Positions 63,255 to 64,000 of a stretch of 64,000 bases of DNA are shown piece by piece. Below the pieces are notes generated by a model. The model ran no database searches. It had not been told where the DNA came from and saw nothing but the letters and a program-made list of their open reading frames with translations. Origin of the DNA: Thamnaconus septentrionalis (lineage: Eukaryota > Chordata > Actinopteri > Tetraodontiformes > Monacanthidae); NCBI GenBank assembly GCA_009823395.1, contig CM020501.1, forward strand, positions 26,606,361 to 26,670,360, read 5' to 3'. How positions within the stretch are numbered: the stretch's first letter is position 1; the number at the start of each line of letters is the position of its first letter. Made by a program: the position numbers and the translations under genes.

Positions 63255-64000
63255 TAAATTATGACTCAATTGGTTTATTGTTGTGATTTTATATTTTCAT
63301 ATATTGTATTATTAACCCGTGGAAAAGAGTTACCATTGAAATTTAAATGAGAAGGCTGCACATAAAAAAGAGGCATGCATTTTTTTTATTGACATTTCAA
63401 GGTTTTTTTATTGACATGAAATTTGATTTTAGATATGTGCAATATGAAGTTATTTATTGAAAAGTATTTAGGTTTGCTTGATCCATATTCAGGTTGAAGC
63501 AAAACTTGTTCGGGTCCACATAAAGAGATTCACTGTTGTATCCGAAAGATTTTGTTCAATAAATATCAATGTTGTGACCCCACTGTGTGTTTGAGTTTTA
63601 CACTCCTGGACCAACTGATTACATTTGCAAAGCAACTGTAATTGCAAAAGAGGCTTGAGCGAAGACGCCGTCAACCCTGCCGAGATGAAAGAATTTGATG
63701 GAGGAAAAAGTCAAAGTCGGAGGAGAGAAAAAAAACTGAAAAAATAAACAGAGTGGGTCTACGTCACGCTGGGATATTCCCTTAGAAGGCTGACAAGACT
63801 GGGGGTGGGTTAGTCGTCCTTCTGATCTCATCACCATCACCTCCGTAAACAGGGATTTCGCACCAGCGGGGTGGGAAAAAGGGGAACCTGGGAAAGACAG
63901 ATATTGCCCCTTTTTCAAGAAACAACATCCAAATCAGTGGAGGCCATGATTGGCAGCCGAGTCTCTGGGGAGTTTGTCAATCACAGCATAGCTTCGTTAG
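63255..64000. other. Gene-free DNA
   Basis: I see no gene. The sequence is A/T-rich to about 63480 and then unique. Confidence 0.45.

Overview
The window looks like vertebrate, most likely teleost fish, nuclear DNA from a large intron or an intergenic region. The reasons are very dense CA/GT, TA, CT and tetranucleotide microsatellites, many hAT-type and other cut-and-paste transposon remnants, a tRNA-headed SINE, LINE-like tails ending in TTCTA repeats, and no long conserved reading frame on either strand. I found no intact protein-coding gene, rRNA or tRNA. The only recognisable protein-coding traces are four transposase fragments: a pogo-type helix-turn-helix at 10.8 kb, a frameshifted BED zinc finger at 12.7 kb, a truncated THAP domain at 44.9 kb and a possible PIF/Harbinger N terminus at 46.3 kb. 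The species cannot be named from the sequence alone.

Layout. 0-10 kb: mostly unique DNA with a minus-strand SINE (1.4-1.8 kb), microsatellites and two hAT pieces (7.2-7.8 kb). 10-17 kb: a transposon cluster (pogo MITE, nested hATs, BED-finger remnant), a long TA tract, and a 130-170 bp tandem array (16.3-16.8 kb). 17-20 kb: unique sequence with a G-rich cluster. 20-23 kb: DNA saturated with TTAGC, GCTAG and GCTAA words, arranged in locally duplicated blocks. 24-32 kb: transposon termini, a second pogo MITE inserted in another element, two perfect hairpins (29.8-30.0 kb) and SINE tails. 32-40 kb: unique DNA, a probable solo LTR (34 kb), a candidate recursive splice site on the minus strand (35.3 kb), and minisatellites. 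40.4-42.2 kb: three hAT-type elements nested inside one another, the inner two with perfect 8-bp target duplications. 42.8-43.5 kb: a diverged tandem repeat with units of about 220-240 bp. 43.8-47 kb: a 5'-truncated retroposon with a 14-bp target duplication, a 1.05-kb THAP transposon with 16-bp perfect inverted termini, and Harbinger-like sequence. 47-64 kb: microsatellite-rich unique DNA, LINE tails, two copies of a MITE that carries a perfect GGTCACGTGACC palindrome, a third pogo MITE, and further hAT ends.

No genes act together here. The window is mainly a record of repeated transposon insertion. The features with possible host function are the splice-site-like junctions, the short perfect hairpins, and transposon-borne palindromes resembling p53-type and TFEB/USF-type binding sites. 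All functional readings of these are inference. Family boundaries and superfamily names come from visible termini, target duplications and short protein motifs, not from a database search.
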